Source: Lingula anatina
Lineage: Eukaryota > Brachiopoda > Lingulata > Lingulida > Lingulidae
Assembly: GCF_001039355.2 (NCBI RefSeq)
Contig: NW_019774203.1
Location: forward strand, 259,062-293,724
Direction of reading: 5' to 3'
Length of the DNA stretch: 34,663 bases
Made by a program: the position numbers and the translations under genes. Below are positions 21,607 through 30,341 of this stretch, piece after piece (within the stretch, counting starts at the first letter, position 1; every line of letters starts with the position of its first letter). The notes below the pieces were generated by a model. The model was given only the letters and a program-made list of their open reading frames with translations, had not been told where the DNA came from and did not search any database.

Positions 21607-22358
21607 TAGGAGGACGCGAGTTTTGAGCATCCATAAATCAAGAAAGAGTCAGCTTGCTTAGCTAAAACAATAAATTCTTACAAGACACATTAGCTGAGAT
21701 AAAAAATATCCTGTACAAACAAAAACCAATGGTGCAGTCTCAGTCTACTGGTAGGCAAACCAAACTGGTATACCTTTCATGTACGTCTTGAGCCATGTCC
21801 CCATACAAACGAGCCCAAAGATTACGCTTAGATCACCATGGGGAGCCAATCTTATCCCAAATTCTACCACCCATGTGGTCACTTCGGGTGTGCAATTTGA
21901 ACGGCTACCTACCACGATGAGCTGATCGTAACAATACAGCCAGTTCAGATGGAACATATCAAGAAAGGTTGCGCCAGTTTTAGTGGTATACAGGGCCTAA
22001 TTTGTATAATCTAAAGGCCCAACCTACCAGTACACACGAACGCTCTATCGTTTTAAAATGTGAATATATTAAACCAGGCCCGTAGCCAGCAATTTTAAAG
22101 GGGGGGGGGGTTCTTTTTCTGAAAAAGTGGACCTTTTACCATATAATCCCCATGTACCTAGGTCAAATTTTACACAGAGTGGACCTTTTTCCAGCAAAAA
22201 GGGGGGTTCTTTTGACCCCCCCGAACCCCACCTGGCTACGGGCCTGTAAACAAATGTATTTTCGTACATGTAACCCCTAGAGTAGAATCATAACCTTAAA
22301 CTGAACCTTAAAGTGAGAACATTCCGTTTGGCTCCGAAGGCTGCATGAAAAATTTTAA

Positions 22359-22393
<35 letters not shown>

Positions 22394-22649
22394 AATATAG
22401 AGTTGCTAATGGGGTTTAGCCACCATTCTGTCTTCAAGGAAGAGAAAACAAACTTACCACATACGTTAATGAAGAAATTAACTGTCCAATTTCATAAAGA
22501 TTAATACCTTGTAAATTATTCGCCTTTTGCGTGTGATAAAACATTTACAATTAGTGACTTCTGCTTGAATAAACGATGAGGCACTCACCTACGTGCAACA
22601 CAGCCAAGATAAGAATATATAGGGTTCTTTCCCACGTTGTTCTCAACAT
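14763..22649 (-). CDS. Cys-loop receptor subunit (nicotinic type) with mucin-like N-terminal region, seven exons joined
   Basis: Gene-level entry. The exons, in order of translation, are 22649-22589, 18272-17737, 17329-17285, 17040-16931, 16692-16142, 15632-15427 and 15074-14763. All junctions are phase-compatible, giving about 606 residues. In order: signal peptide 1-20; Ser/Thr/Pro-rich region about 24-157 with eight N-glycosylation sequons; ligand-binding domain about 158-371 with ERLQWN, NDVWTPEVR, STGLITW and a C-x13-C Cys-loop (288-302, containing FPFDYQDC); M1 372-393; M2 400-416; M3 436-458; cytoplasmic loop; EWQLYAVILDRLF and M4 577-597. EW...DRL before M4 is typical of nicotinic receptors. 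Family members form pentameric ligand-gated channels at the cell surface. No vicinal Cys pair is seen in loop C, so it is not a classical alpha subunit. The ligand is unknown. A second signal-peptide exon copy lies at 25921-25981. Confidence 0.88.
15162..15215. repeat. AAT microsatellite
   Basis: About 17 AAT units in the intron between receptor exons 7 and 6. Confidence 0.97.
15427..15632 (-). CDS. Receptor exon 6: M3 and start of cytoplasmic loop
   Basis: 206 bp between acceptor ATTTCAG and donor AAC|GTAATA. It begins by completing an Ala codon, then QFFVSVICRIVLSVVLSCWS (M3), then GAYLEQGSGHSLTYCKRHL and further loop sequence to SADEEKN. The donor is weaker than average, but it is the one that keeps phase with exon 7. 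A copy of the first 32 coding bases and the acceptor lies just upstream at 15684-15721. Confidence 0.85.
15684..15721 (-). pseudogene. Partial duplicate of receptor exon 6 start
   Basis: This 38-bp stretch repeats 15597-15634 with four differences. Read on the minus strand after an AG it encodes QFFVSVICRIV, identical to the real exon; the three differences inside the codons are all synonymous. It then diverges (GTTCGGTAAAACC). Treated as a mini-exon ending at CG|GTAAAA it would not keep phase with the neighbours, so it is probably a non-functional tandem copy. Confidence 0.7.
15916..16127. repeat. Three tandem units with GA microsatellites
   Basis: Units of roughly 65-80 bp made of ACATACATGTGCATCTTATA, ATTTTACCAGCAAAATATT and a GA run, three times with increasing order. 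The array ends 15 bp from the donor of receptor exon 5, placing GA/CT-rich sequence right behind that splice site. Confidence 0.93.
16142..16692 (-). CDS. Receptor exon 5: Cys-loop, M1 and M2
   Basis: 551 bp between acceptor CTACCAG and donor ATAG|GTACG. It runs FQHYKEIAK, STGLITWITPG (loop B region with its Trp), then CQTDLYFFPFDYQDC (Cys-loop), FRFARRSVTYWYTVIFPF into M1, and M2 with PQRITFALIQLVGFFVFTV, ending SNEVPVI. M2 departs from the usual nicotinic pattern: no Glu before the Arg at 0', and Val in place of Leu at 9'. Confidence 0.92.
16931..17040 (-). CDS. Receptor exon 4: ligand-binding domain core
   Basis: 110 bp between acceptor TTTCTAG and donor AAAG|GTAACT. It encodes SWLDERLQWNRQQYGGVN and TIHVQPNDVWTPEVRYLE. 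W-D-x-L-x-W-N and VW-x-P are hallmark positions of the nicotinic-type extracellular domain; LQWN carries the loop D Trp. Confidence 0.92.
17285..17329 (-). CDS. Receptor exon 3: 45-bp micro-exon
   Basis: Fifteen codons (NIDHTALGMDILIQT) between acceptor ATTACAG and donor ACT|GTAAGT, phase 0 on both sides. A short exon at this place, carrying the strand before W-D-x-L-x-W, is common in nicotinic subunit genes. It is the only reading that links exons 2 and 4. Confidence 0.85.
17737..18272 (-). CDS. Receptor exon 2: mucin-like region and start of ligand-binding domain
   Basis: 536 bp between acceptor TTTTTTTTCAG and donor ATT|GTGAGT. The first two bases complete an Asp codon from the signal-peptide exon. 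About 130 residues follow that are dominated by Thr, Ser, Pro and small residues (for example TTTPPSATGAANVSSSTT), with eight N-x-S/T sites and no cysteine. Then NYEAEIIKAIFQDYQQLQPP and TIRIIVQRLRHI start the ligand-binding domain in the way usual for nicotinic subunits (acidic helix, then a Y followed by Pro). There is no splice site between the two parts, so the fusion is within one exon. Confidence 0.9.
18273..21249. other. Intron 1 of the receptor gene, no other gene seen
   Basis: Long intron between the signal-peptide exon and exon 2. A 170-codon minus-strand frame (18230-18742) runs across the exon 2 acceptor and has no recognisable content. A CG/TG-rich run (GCACGCACGTGCGTGCGCGC) lies near 20020-20045. 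Confidence 0.6.
21250..21544. repeat. Local duplicate, copy 1, ending at a single n
   Basis: Starts with TG and GA microsatellites and continues GGAGTAGGAGGACGCGAGTT through CCAATCTTATCCCGAATTT. It is nearly identical to 21546-21866. The single undefined base at 21545 marks the join, so this is probably an assembly artefact of two haplotypes around a long TG tract. Confidence 0.8.
21546..21866. repeat. Local duplicate, copy 2, with long TG/GA microsatellite
   Basis: Second copy of the preceding segment, beginning with about 21 TG units and GA repeats (21546-21602). Only a handful of substitutions and small indels separate the copies. Sequence after 21866 is unique. Confidence 0.8.
22075..22246. 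mobile_element. hAT-like MITE with 5-bp target duplication (TAAAC)
   Basis: 172 bp with terminal repeats CAGGCCCGTAGCCAG and CTGGCTACGGGCCTG, flanked by TAAAC on both sides (22070-22074 and 22247-22251). It contains paired GTGGACCTTTT blocks and G/C runs. Same family as 23912-24068 and close to 9624-9773. No transposase. Confidence 0.88.
22359..22394. repeat. AAAT microsatellite at the edge of the large duplication
   Basis: About nine AAAT units. The last three also open the second copy at 25714, so the microsatellite marks the duplication boundary. Confidence 0.92.
22589..22649 (-). CDS. Receptor exon 1: signal peptide (copy 1)
   Basis: The ATG at 22649-22647 encodes MLRTTWERTLYILILAVLHV, a short basic start and a hydrophobic core typical of a signal peptide. 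The exon ends GTAG|GTGAGT in phase 1, which joins exon 2 to give Asp. An in-frame TGA lies two codons before the ATG, fixing the start. Exon and donor are identical in the second copy at 25921-25981. Confidence 0.82.
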
Positions 22650-23106
22650 CTTTCAAACCCTTGGGATGTGGCTTGGACGACGTTCTTTTAAGTGCCCTAA
22701 ACCTTATTGGCCTAAGATGGCGTATTCTTCACCGGTAGGGTACGTTTATGCTGAAACTTATAAATCCAAGACAAACGGCGTTGGGTTACAAGAAATAAAT
22801 AACGCTTGTGTATATATCCTTGTAAATTCCTCTGCAGTTCAAGGATGCGGGTCCAGCGTATATTATGTCTGTTATATCGCTCGTTTGCTAACCTTGCAGA
22901 AAATCTTGCACGAAAACTTGAATTTAATTGAATATTGTACAGCCTTGTGGATCGGTTCCGTACACAAGCGATGTCAACTGAAATAATTTTTTTTTTCTTT
23001 TTGGTGTCAGAAACAATGTGTAATTTGAGTGTCCCTTTTCAGCAAAAAAAGCGGCATATATTATCCACCGAATTAACTTGCAAGAGAACGCAGACACTCC
23101 CCTTAC

Positions 23107-23160
23107 CTTGAGCACGGCCCCAGTCTTTGCCACGCCGTCTTCCTGCACCTACCGGCTAAG
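23107..23160 (-). promoter_or_regulatory. Possible 5' leader exon end (conserved donor), copy 1
   Basis: A strong donor, AAG|GTAAGG (donor bases 23106-23105), lies about 460 bp upstream of the receptor ATG and is preserved in the second copy at 26437/26436. It could end a non-coding first exon of the receptor transcript. The exon's 5' limit is not visible, and the acceptor near the ATG is uncertain. Confidence 0.3.
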
Positions 23161-23668
23161 GACGCTAATCAGTCACCGTCCAGCGTGAAATGTAATAAAA
23201 TATCCCACACCTGTCCTTTCACTAACGCCAGGACTTGTATAAATAAGGCAGAAATATTTACATCACCGTTCAGGCGCGATGAAAAAGACGAAGGTGCTTC
23301 CACAAACAAGAAGACCCCAGCACAATATTAATGTCAGTATTGCGGTCGGTTGACCGTGTTGTGTGCGACACAGTTAACCAGATCGCGGAACGTCCTCTAT
23401 ATCATAGAGAGTTAATCTTGGTGCAAATTTCACGCACGTTAACCGCGTAAATGAAGCTCGTATATTTTATTAAACACTACCTTGGTAAACTACCGAGGGC
23501 CTAATAACCATCTTCGTGTGACCATTAACGAAGGCTGACACAGGGCGAGTTAATAGGATTCACTTAGCTCGTTCATCAGTATTAATTGCAAAAACACAAG
23601 TGTATGCCACTGTTGCAAAATCCCCTCTCACAGGCATTTAAGTCTTTCCGTGTGCAAGCGGAAAGTAC

Positions 23669-23815
23669 ACACACACACACGTGTGCAAGTACACACACAC
23701 ACACACACACTCTGACACGTGCACGCGCGCACGAGGGCACACATGCAGACATATACGCGCACACACACGCTCGCTCGCGCGCATGCATACATACTCACAT
23801 GCACACAGATATACA
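23669..23815. repeat. CA / CG-rich alternating purine-pyrimidine tract
   Basis: Interrupted CA runs mixed with GCGCGC and CACGTGCACGCGCGCAC, a sequence type able to adopt Z-DNA. The matching tract in the other copy (26985-27095) is shorter and differently arranged, as expected of fast-changing simple repeats. Confidence 0.85.
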
Positions 23816-23911
23816 CTTCAGTGAGAGGTCACAATACACCACAGACCTTAAACGACTGGTTAGTTTATGCATTATTGTGGTGATTTGTCTAAGACTCATA
23901 TATATATAGCA

Positions 23912-24068
23912 CAGGCCCGTAGCAAGCAATTGCAAAAGGGGGGGTTCTTTTGCTGGAAAAGTGGACCTTTTCCCATAAAACATCATGTACCTAGATCAAA
24001 TCTTACCCAGAGTGGACCTTTTCCAGCAAAAGGGGCGGTTCTTTCGAACTCCCCTGGCTACGGGCCTG
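23912..24068. mobile_element. hAT-like MITE present in only one duplicate copy
   Basis: 157 bp with ends CAGGCCCGTAGC and GCTACGGGCCTG and an interior like 22075-22246 (paired GTGGACCTTTT). The equivalent place in the second copy (around 27187) reads ATAGCAGTAGTATA with nothing inserted. The flanks TAGCA and CAAGCA suggest an imperfect 4-5 bp target duplication. Confidence 0.88.
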
Positions 24069-24320
24069 CAAGCAGTAGTATACGGCGTACGCATTTAAAG
24101 TCCATTTGCAGCGACAAATAGCACTATGCTATAAAAACTCATATTGTGGTTATTATTTTGAACCTTTCTCACCCCGACACCCGTCAATTCACCAACTCGA
24201 TGTCGGTTACAAGGACGGCGGGCCGGACGGCGATGGGATTAGATGGTTAGACATCGTTTTCACGGTCACCTGACAGAGTGTTTAATAAGTTAAGTTGAAA
24301 TGCACCTCAAGTCTACGAGC

Positions 24321-24570
24321 TCATTCCCAATAAAACTGTCGTTCTAGGTAGATCGATCCAACTCCGCGGGGACTCTCGCTGAATGCAGCCCGTTTTACAG
24401 ATTAACACGTCTCCTCTTAGCGTCGAGTAAAATACAGAAAAGCTGGTGATTGCACGAGAACTGGTACAATGGAAACAAGGGGAAGTACGTTAATATGCTA
24501 TTCTGATTGCATTCAGCGAACCTGCAGGGTTGGATCGATCTAAGTAGAACGATATTTTCACTGGGAATGA
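24321..24570. repeat. Foldback element, family A, copy 3
   Basis: 250 bp with long inverted arms: TCATTCCCA...GATCGATCCAACTCC on one side and GGTTGGATCGATC...TGGGAATGA on the other. Each arm includes a TCGCTGAATGCA type word. Its duplicate is 27436-27686. Confidence 0.85.
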
Positions 24571-25712
24571 GCCCTAAGTCTAAACACACAGTGATAATCG
24601 TTAAATGATTCGTGTAATTGAAACAGTGACGGGAAATTAATAGCGTTCCTTGCAACCGTTTAATATTCCAGCTGTTTTTATTAGTGGAGTGTCACAATTT
24701 AGTGTGCAGACGATTTACATGTAAACGTTACACGTGACGCGGTGGCTTTCGTCTTGTACATGAACTTGTACTCTTTTTTAATTGGACTCATAGTTAGGTT
24801 TCTAAATTCTATTAAATTGCAAGGGATTAGTTTAAAGCTGGAATTCTAATATATAGCATCCTAAACCATTAAGATTTAACTGACTTTTTTATTTGCACAT
24901 TCATTTAATGACATAAATATATATTTTGAATAATGGGTAATTTTGACATTGTTTTTAATTTATAATATCCACCTGGACTGGCTATACAGAAAAACCCACA
25001 TCCCTCTCATATTTTATGTTCCAATATAATTAAAAATTAACCTTTGAATATGTTGAATGAGAAAACATCATACGGCAATCTGTGCTAAAAATTCCATTTA
25101 TAAATTTATACACACCTAAAAAGAAAATAAAAGCCTACAAATTCAAAGAAAAAGAGTGCTTTTATAAACGCATAAACGTAATTTGTAAAAGTACTGAGGA
25201 CGTTGATTGCTTTTTCTACCAATAAGAATCCCCACATATGCACATCATTAACGCTGAATTTCCTACAGAAAAAAAAAAAAAACAACCCCGAACCGGTTGC
25301 GAAGTCAAATTGTGAATTGCGATTATTCATTTAACTATGTCAAAAGTTGTCAAGTTATTGTCTTGTAAGATGAACTTCGTTAAAAGCTGGAACAATATCA
25401 GCTTTCATATCATATTTAAAACCACATACTTCAAAATCCAAATTATGAACGTATACTAATGACGTAATAAGTGTTTTGAAAGAAATTCCTTTACCACAAC
25501 CAGACATACCCTGTAATTACTATGTCTTGTACTCCGACCGCCCTGGAAAAACTTGTTGTTGTTAGTTTTAAACAGTTTTTATGGCCTATTGACAACATTG
25601 TTAAATAATAAGTGTAAATTATGGCGATATATATAAAATTCAATTCAAAACATAACTGATTATGACTAGAGGATCAGAGAGGCGATACCGCCTCCAAATA
25701 TTGTACCACCAG

Positions 25713-25713
25713 N
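25713..25713. other. Single n joining the two large duplicate copies
   Basis: An undefined base directly before the second copy starts. Together with the n at 21545, which also separates two near-identical segments, it looks like a place where assembly software closed a gap between overlapping or allelic contigs. Confidence 0.85.
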
Positions 25714-25920
25714 ATAAATAAATAAAATATAGAGTTGCTAATGGGGTTTAGCCACCATTCTGTCTTCAAGGAAGAGAAAACAAACTAACCACATACGTTA
25801 ATGAAGAAATTAACTGTCCAATTTCATAAAGATTAATACCTTGTAAATTATTCGCCTTTTGCGTGTGCTAAAACATTTACAATTAGTGACTTCTGCTTGA
25901 ATAAACGATGAGGCACTCAC

Positions 25921-25981
25921 CTACGTGCAACACAGCCAAGATAAGAATATATAGGGTTCTTTCCCACGTTGTTCTCAACAT
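25921..25981 (-). CDS. Receptor exon 1: signal peptide (copy 2)
   Basis: Identical in sequence to 22589-22649: same ATG, same 20 residues, same phase-1 donor GTAG|GTGAGT. It could serve as an alternative first exon for the same receptor if the duplication is real. If the copies are alleles, only one exists per chromosome. Confidence 0.7.
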
Positions 25982-27435
25982 CTTTCAAACCCTTGGGATG
26001 TGGCTTGGACGACGCTCTTTTAAGTGCCCTAAACCTTATTGGCCTAAGATGGCGTATTCTTCACCGGTAGGGTACGTTTATGCTGAAACTTATAAATCCA
26101 AGACAAACGGCGTTGGGTTACAAGAAATAAATAACGCTTGTGTATATATCCTTGTAAATTCCTCTGCAGTTCAAGGATGCGGGTCCAGCGTATATTATGT
26201 CTGTTATATCGCTCGTTTGCTAACCTTGCAGAAAATCTTGCACGAAAACTTGAATTTAATTGAATATTGTACAGCCTTGTGGATCAGTTCCGTACACAAT
26301 CGATGTCAACTGAAATATTTTTTTTTCTTTTTGGTGTCAGAAACAATATGTAATTTGAGTGTCCCTTTTCAGCAAAAAAAGCGGCATATATTATCCACCG
26401 AATTAACTTGCAAGAGAACGCAGACACTCCCCTTACCTTGAGCACGGCCCCAGTCTTTGCCACGCCGTCTTCCTGCACCTACCGGCTAAGGACGCTAATC
26501 AGTCACCGTCCAGCGTGAAATGTAATAAAATATCCCACACCTGTCCTTTCACTAACACCAGGACTTGTATAAATAAGGCAGAAATATTTGCATCACCGTT
26601 CAAGCGCGAAAAAGACGAAGGCGCTTCCACAAACAAGAAGACCCCAGCACAATATTAATGTCAGTATTGCGGTCGGTTGACCGTGTTGTGTGCGACATAG
26701 TTAACCAGATCGCGGAACGTCCTCTATATTACAGAGAGTTAATCTTGGTGCAAATTTCACGCACGTTAACCGCGTAAATGAAGCTGGTATATTTTATTAA
26801 ACACTACTTTGGTAAACTGCATAGGGCCTAATAACCATCTTCTTGTGACCATTAACGAAGACTGACACAGGGCGAGTTAATAGGATTCACTTAGCTCGTT
26901 CATCAGTGTTAATAGCAAAAACTAAAGTGTATGCTACTGTTGCAGTAACCTCTCTCACAGGCATTTAAGTCTTTCCGTGTGCGCCCACAAACACATACAC
27001 ACGCACGTGCGCGCGCGAGGGCACGCATCTAGACATACGCACACACACACGCGCGCACGCATGCATATATACTCACATGCACACAGATATACACGTCAGT
27101 GAGAGGTCACAATACACCACAGACCTTAAACGACTGGTTAGTTTATGCATTATTGTGGTGATTTGTCTAAGACTCATATATACATAGCAGTAGTATACGG
27201 CGTATATATTTTAAGTCCATTTGCAGCGACAAATAGCACTATGCTGTAAAAACTCATATTGTGGTTATTATTTTGAACCTTTCTCACCCCGACACCCGGC
27301 AATTCACCAACTCGATGTCAGTTACAAGGACGGCGGGCCGGACGGCGATGGGATTAGATGGTTAGACATCGTTTTCACGGTCACCTGACAGACTGCATAA
27401 TAAGTTAAGCTGAAATGCACCTCAAGTCTACGAGC

Positions 27436-27686
27436 TCATTCCCAATAAAGCTGTCGTTCTACGTAGATCGATCCAACTCCGCGGGGACTCTCGCTGAATG
27501 CAATCCGTTTTATTGATTAATGCGTCTCCTCCTAGCGTCGAAGTAAAATACAGAAAAGCTGGTGATTACACGAGTACTGGTACTTTGGAAACAAGGGGAA
27601 GTATGTTAATATGCTATTCTGATTGCATTCAGCGAAGCTGCAGGTTTGGCTCGATCTAAGTAGAACGATATTTTCACTGGGAATGA
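27436..27686. repeat. Foldback element, family A, copy 4
   Basis: The duplicate-copy counterpart of 24321-24570, with a few substitutions. It was carried along by the large duplication and is not an independent insertion. Confidence 0.85.
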
Positions 27687-28762
27687 GCCCTAAGTCTAAA
27701 CACACAGTGATAATCGTTAAATGATTCGTGCAACTGAAACAGTGACGGGAAATTAATAGCGTTCCTTGCAACCGTTTAATATTCCAGCTGTTTTTATTAG
27801 TGGAGTGTCACAATTTCGTGTGCAGACGATTTACATGTAAACGTTACACGTGACGCGGTGGCTTTCGTCTTGTACATGAACTTGTACTCTTTTTTAATTG
27901 GATTCATAGTTAGGTATCTAAATTCTATTAAATTGCAAGGGATTAAAGCTGGAATTCTAATATATATAGCATCCTAAACCATTAAGATTTAACTGACTTT
28001 TTTATTTGCACATTCATTTAATGACATAAATATATATTTTGAATAATGGGTAATTTTGACATTGTTTTTAATTTATAATATCCATCTGGACTGGCTATAC
28101 AGAAAAACCCACTTTCCTCTCATATTTTATGTTCCAATATAATTAAAAATTAACCTTTGAATATGTTGAATGAGAAAACATCATACGGCAATCTGCGCTA
28201 AAAATTCCATTTATAAATTTATACACACCTAAAAAGAAAGTAAAAGCCTACAAATTCAAAGAAAAAGAGTGCTTTTATAAACGCATAAACGTAACTTGTA
28301 AAAGTACTGAGGACGTTGATTGCTTTTTCTACCAATAAGAATCCCACATATGCACATCATTAACGCTGAATTTCCTACAGAAAAAAATAACCCGAACCGG
28401 TTGCGAAGTCAAATTGTGAATTGCGATTATTCATTTAACTATGTTTAAAGTTGTCAAGTTATTTTCTTGTAAGATGAACTTCGTTAAAAGCTGGAACAAT
28501 ATCAGTTTTCATATCATATTTAAAACCACATACTTCAAAATCCAAATTATGAACGTATACTAATGACGTAATAAGTGTTTTGAAAGAAATTCCTTTACCA
28601 CAACCAGACATACCCTGTAATTACAATGTCTTGTACTCCGACCGCCCAGGAAAAACTTGTTGTTGTTAGTTTTAAATAGTTTTTATGGCCTACTGACAAC
28701 ATTCATAACTAATAATTGTAAATTATGGCGATATATAAAAATTCAATTCAAAACATAACTGA

Positions 28763-28942
28763 TTATGGTAATAACAGTATAGAACGTTTGAATTCCTCAA
28801 TGGCAACAAATACTGATTGGACGTTTTGCGTTACCACAAAACCTTCCGTAGATAGTGACTTCTCTTTGGGAAAGTCCATGTGCTCCATTTCAAATGTATG
28901 CTTAAATACTAGTATTGTTAACATCACTGTTAAGGCAATCAT
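28763..28942 (-). CDS. Possible type II membrane protein fragment, unrecognised
   Basis: Open frame whose first ATG (28942-28940) begins MIALTVMLTILVFKHTFEME. Upstream it stays open to a TAG at 29005, and that part reads basic (HHSRRFKRSLRWV), giving the positive-inside plus one membrane segment pattern of Golgi or type II proteins. A possible donor, GTG|GTAACG, occurs at 28835/28834; otherwise the frame ends after 59 residues. No homologue recognised and no strong acceptor. It may be chance. Confidence 0.22.
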   Translation of the reverse strand: MIALTVMLTILVFKHTFEMEHMDFPKEKSLSTEGFVVTQNVQSVFVAIEEFKRSILLLP

Positions 28943-29005
28943 TACCCATCGAAGGCTTCGCTTAAACCGGCGCGAATGGTGCAGGTACCTCAGCTCGTTA
29001 GTCTA

Positions 29006-30029
29006 AGTGTGCGCCGGCCTGTAGATGAATAAATCTCCTAATGAGTTTCACCTTATGAGGCTAATGTTTTCAGCTTGTTGTTTTACCCCATACCCTCACT
29101 TCAAAGTCTCAAGTTTGTTATTACGAAAATACTACGGCACAGTTCAAATAGCTTCAAGCCACGGATGCATTACAAATTGAATCCCTCGTACGATTCACAC
29201 ATATGACGTCGGGGAGATGTTTATATGCGTTTCGCGTTAAAGATTAATATTTTCACTGCTGAATGGTTTAACCTTATGATATTGCCTACACCAACACCAA
29301 CATATCAGAGCGCGGATATTTCCGGCACTTCAGCGAGTCAGAGCATCTTGAAATAACGGGGCCACTCTGCCTATCCTTAGAACGCTCCAATGACTGTATC
29401 ACATGAAAACATATCACAAATACGCAATTTCCACTTCTCTGAACATTCCTAAATGTAGTTCTTCATGGTGAAGAAATATGAGCATTGCATTTGAGATATG
29501 ATGGTATTCTCCTCATGACCTTAAGTGGGCTTGCTCATACTCATAATGGTAACAGCTTATATTCCTCCTCGTTTTGAAATCCTATACAGTAAAGTATATC
29601 TTGTTATACTCTCATTATAAGACAATATCAGTTTTTCGAATTTTGTGAATAAGATAAGTGCGATTCAAGATATACAGTTTATTTTTTTTTATCTAACATT
29701 CGTCAAAGTCGTCAGCTGTTTTTCTGGACTGACTTTCCTATCTGAAGTCAGCTGGTCAAGAATGAATCTTCTTTTTCTTTATCTTGTAACATTTTGCAGA
29801 CCGCTGCAGATTCCATTTGGACCGAACCTTTTTTTAATTCTCTGGTTTCATTGATATTGTTATGACACCCCCGCACAAAAGATAATGAATTATGCCTTAA
29901 TAAATGAATGCAACAGTTGATTAATCGAATGCGTAAAATTCGCAGAGTACGCGTAAATGAGAGTTTATGGCCGCCTTGGATATTTGTTGGTGTAGCACCA
30001 ACGAAATGGATATGTCATCACAGCACTTT
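29006..30029. other. No gene seen
   Basis: Sequence without a supported exon or known repeat. A 69-codon plus-strand frame at 29645-29854 is hydrophobic but has no context. Confidence 0.5.
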
Positions 30030-30341
30030 CTATACATCTCCACCAGATTCTTTCTCAGCTTCAATTGTCATAGAAAACATTTGTAACACAACCCTGGTCG
30101 TCACAATCAAGAGCACCGCCAGCACCACGATGAGTATAATCAGTCTGATTTGTTGAAATTCATCTAATTCCAGTCCGTAATCCGCTACGTCCGTTGTGAC
30201 GTCATCAGTGACGTTCAGTCCCTTACCGGATTTAGAATTTGTGACGTTTAATGTGGAGTTGACGTAGTCTGACCACCATGTGACGTCATCGGCGGAACCG
30301 TTCCCTTTTGTTACAGTCGCTGGTAGACTTAGAACTCCCAT
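30030..30341 (-). CDS. Unrecognised single-pass membrane protein, 103 aa, or first exon of a larger one
   Basis: The ATG (30341-30339) has context ACAAAATGG and an in-frame TGA six codons upstream, so the start is well defined. Residues 1-64 are polar, without cysteine, and carry four N-glycosylation sequons (NGS, NST, NVT, NVT). About residues 67-89 form one membrane segment (IRLIILIVVLAVLLIVTTRV). A short tail, SMTIEAEKESGGDV, precedes TAG. No signal peptide is visible, so an N-out, type III topology would fit. The stop overlaps a possible donor (GAT|GTATAG), so it might instead be the first exon of a multi-pass protein. The segment lacks the GN motif of GPCR helix 1. I do not recognise the family. 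Confidence 0.5.
   Translation of the reverse strand: MGVLSLPATVTKGNGSADDVTWWSDYVNSTLNVTNSKSGKGLNVTDDVTTDVADYGLELDEFQQIRLIILIVVLAVLLIVTTRVVLQMFSMTIEAEKESGGDV

Larger units (their letters stand above)
22382..25664. repeat. Large duplication, copy 1 (3.28 kb)
   Basis: Nearly identical to 25714-28767, with scattered substitutions and small indels. It contains the receptor signal-peptide exon, upstream sequence, a CA/GC-rich tract (23669-23800), one MITE absent from the other copy and one family A element. It ends within 50 bp of the single n at 25713. Confidence 0.9.
25714..28767. repeat. Large duplication, copy 2 (3.05 kb)
   Basis: Second copy of 22382-25664. It lacks the MITE at 23912-24068 and has a shorter CA/CG tract, but otherwise keeps order and orientation. 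It contains an intact signal-peptide exon at 25921-25981. Sequence beyond 28767 is unique and not shared with copy 1. Confidence 0.9.

Noticed and set aside
21425-21957. Minus-strand hydrophobic frames shared by the two 300-bp duplicates (ending GIPVWFAYQ)
   Set aside because: The differences I noted between the copies in the shared codons change amino acids (His/Asn, Phe/Leu). There is no splice context and no family resemblance, so it does not behave like coding sequence.
22576-26441. Plus-strand frames of 136 and 177 codons (22576-22986 and 25908-26441) beginning with the same residues in both duplicate copies
   Set aside because: They are antisense to the signal-peptide exon and its upstream region. 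The two copies end differently because of an indel in a T run, and no protein family is recognisable. Their similarity only reflects the DNA duplication.
24321-27686. Family A elements in the two large copies as independent insertions
   Set aside because: Both lie at the same place within the duplicated segment with matching flanks, so they represent one insertion copied with its host DNA.
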